Shown here: in pieces, positions 63,847 through 64,000 of the stretch
How positions within the stretch are numbered: position 1 is the stretch's first letter
Layout of the letters: every line of letters begins with the position of its first letter
Source: Bacteroides faecis MAJ27
GTDB taxonomy: Bacteria > Bacteroidota > Bacteroidia > Bacteroidales > Bacteroidaceae
Assembly (NCBI RefSeq): GCF_900106755.1
Contig: NZ_FNNN01000011.1
Location: forward strand, 113,925 to 177,924
Length of the DNA stretch: 64,000 nt
Direction: 5' to 3'
The notes under the pieces: generated by a model
What the model saw: the letters and a program-made list of their open reading frames with translations, nothing else
Told to the model about the DNA's origin: nothing
Database searches by the model: none
Made by a program: the position numbers and the translations under genes

Positions 63847-64000
63847 TTATTCATTCCGGTATAGTATGGAGCTCAAACAGGGTTTTCGGACTGACCCATT
63901 CTCTCGGATCAATGTAAAAACCTGAGGGATTTTCATTTTATGCATATAACTTAGTAAGTCTGTATAAAAAAAATGCCTTATCTCTGACTCCTCTAAACTG
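63847..64000 (-). CDS. Possible C-terminal end of a gene running off the right edge
   Basis: On the minus strand one frame is open for 50 codons from the edge to a TAA at 63847-63849. It contains EESEIRHFFYTDLLSYMHKM and then IPQVFTLIREN, which has a plausible protein-like composition. I recognise no family, and an open frame of this length can arise by chance in AT-rich DNA. The rest of the gene, if real, lies outside the window. Confidence 0.25.
   Translation of the reverse strand, partial: SLEESEIRHFFYTDLLSYMHKMKIPQVFTLIRENGSVRKPCLSSILYRNE

Overview
The window looks like a chromosomal segment of a gut Bacteroides, probably of the thetaiotaomicron/ovatus group. That placement is my inference from three things. 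Many genes start downstream of the Bacteroides-type -7 box TAnnTTTG rather than a sigma70 -10 box. There is a serine palmitoyltransferase gene, as expected of a sphingolipid-making Bacteroidetes. The gene families seen are typical of the order: class 1B PyrD/PyrK, three tandem FtsX-like permeases, HU-CCDC81/SPOR proteins and short surface lipoproteins. Most of the window is ordinary core genome, densely packed on both strands.

Layout. 0-7 kb: start of ligA, trmD, pyrKD, an XRE regulator, a gene-poor AT-rich 1.2 kb, holA-amn, and a solo HSDR_N nuclease-like gene followed by a very long hairpin. 7-13 kb: an OMF-MFP-RND tripartite efflux operon. 13-20 kb: coiled-coil zinc-ribbon protein and Nif3-like protein, a lipoprotein, a FetAB-like ABC exporter, a DUF2148 ferredoxin-domain protein, and aguAB for putrescine synthesis. 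20-28 kb: GtrA, an LtaS-like sulfatase-fold protein, aspS, a lipid kinase divergent from spt, and two lipoproteins. 28-42 kb: a six-gene ABC efflux operon (OMF, HlyD, ATPase, three MacB/FtsX permeases), divergent from an NtrC-type response regulator and its kinase; the spacer holds a sigma54-like promoter and two matching dyads 21 bp apart. 42-45 kb: small ORF, two methyltransferases, two identical tRNA-Pro genes and a frameshifted, truncated tyrosine-integrase remnant, which mark an old integration site. 45-55 kb: trmN6, lon-tgt-lptF/G, a thioredoxin-fold protein without its cysteines, serB, a DEAD-box helicase and a lipoprotein. 55-59 kb: ugd-rfbC, and an HU-CCDC81/SPOR protein with a zinc-ribbon/FHA partner. 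59-64 kb: a hexuronate cluster (uxaB, LacI-type regulator, uxaC), then about 1 kb with no convincing gene.

I see no CRISPR array, defence island, intact prophage or complete insertion sequence. The most unusual signals lie between genes. A tandem array of four 22-bp units with an ACGTACGT-like core occurs twice, 35.6 kb apart, each time after a related 55-bp leader (27802-27944 and 63433-63575). A 29-bp perfect inverted repeat lies at 7069-7147. The sigma54/enhancer architecture lies at 38954-39060. The integrase remnant lies at 44082-44359. Protein-level oddities are a tRNA-guanine transglycosylase without its zinc cysteines, a TlpA-like protein without CxxC, and a possible leaderless transcript for the HU/SPOR gene.

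Several gene starts were moved inward from the longest open frame because promoter boxes, signal peptides or conserved N-termini point to a later start. Family names come from recognising motifs by eye; no database search was run.
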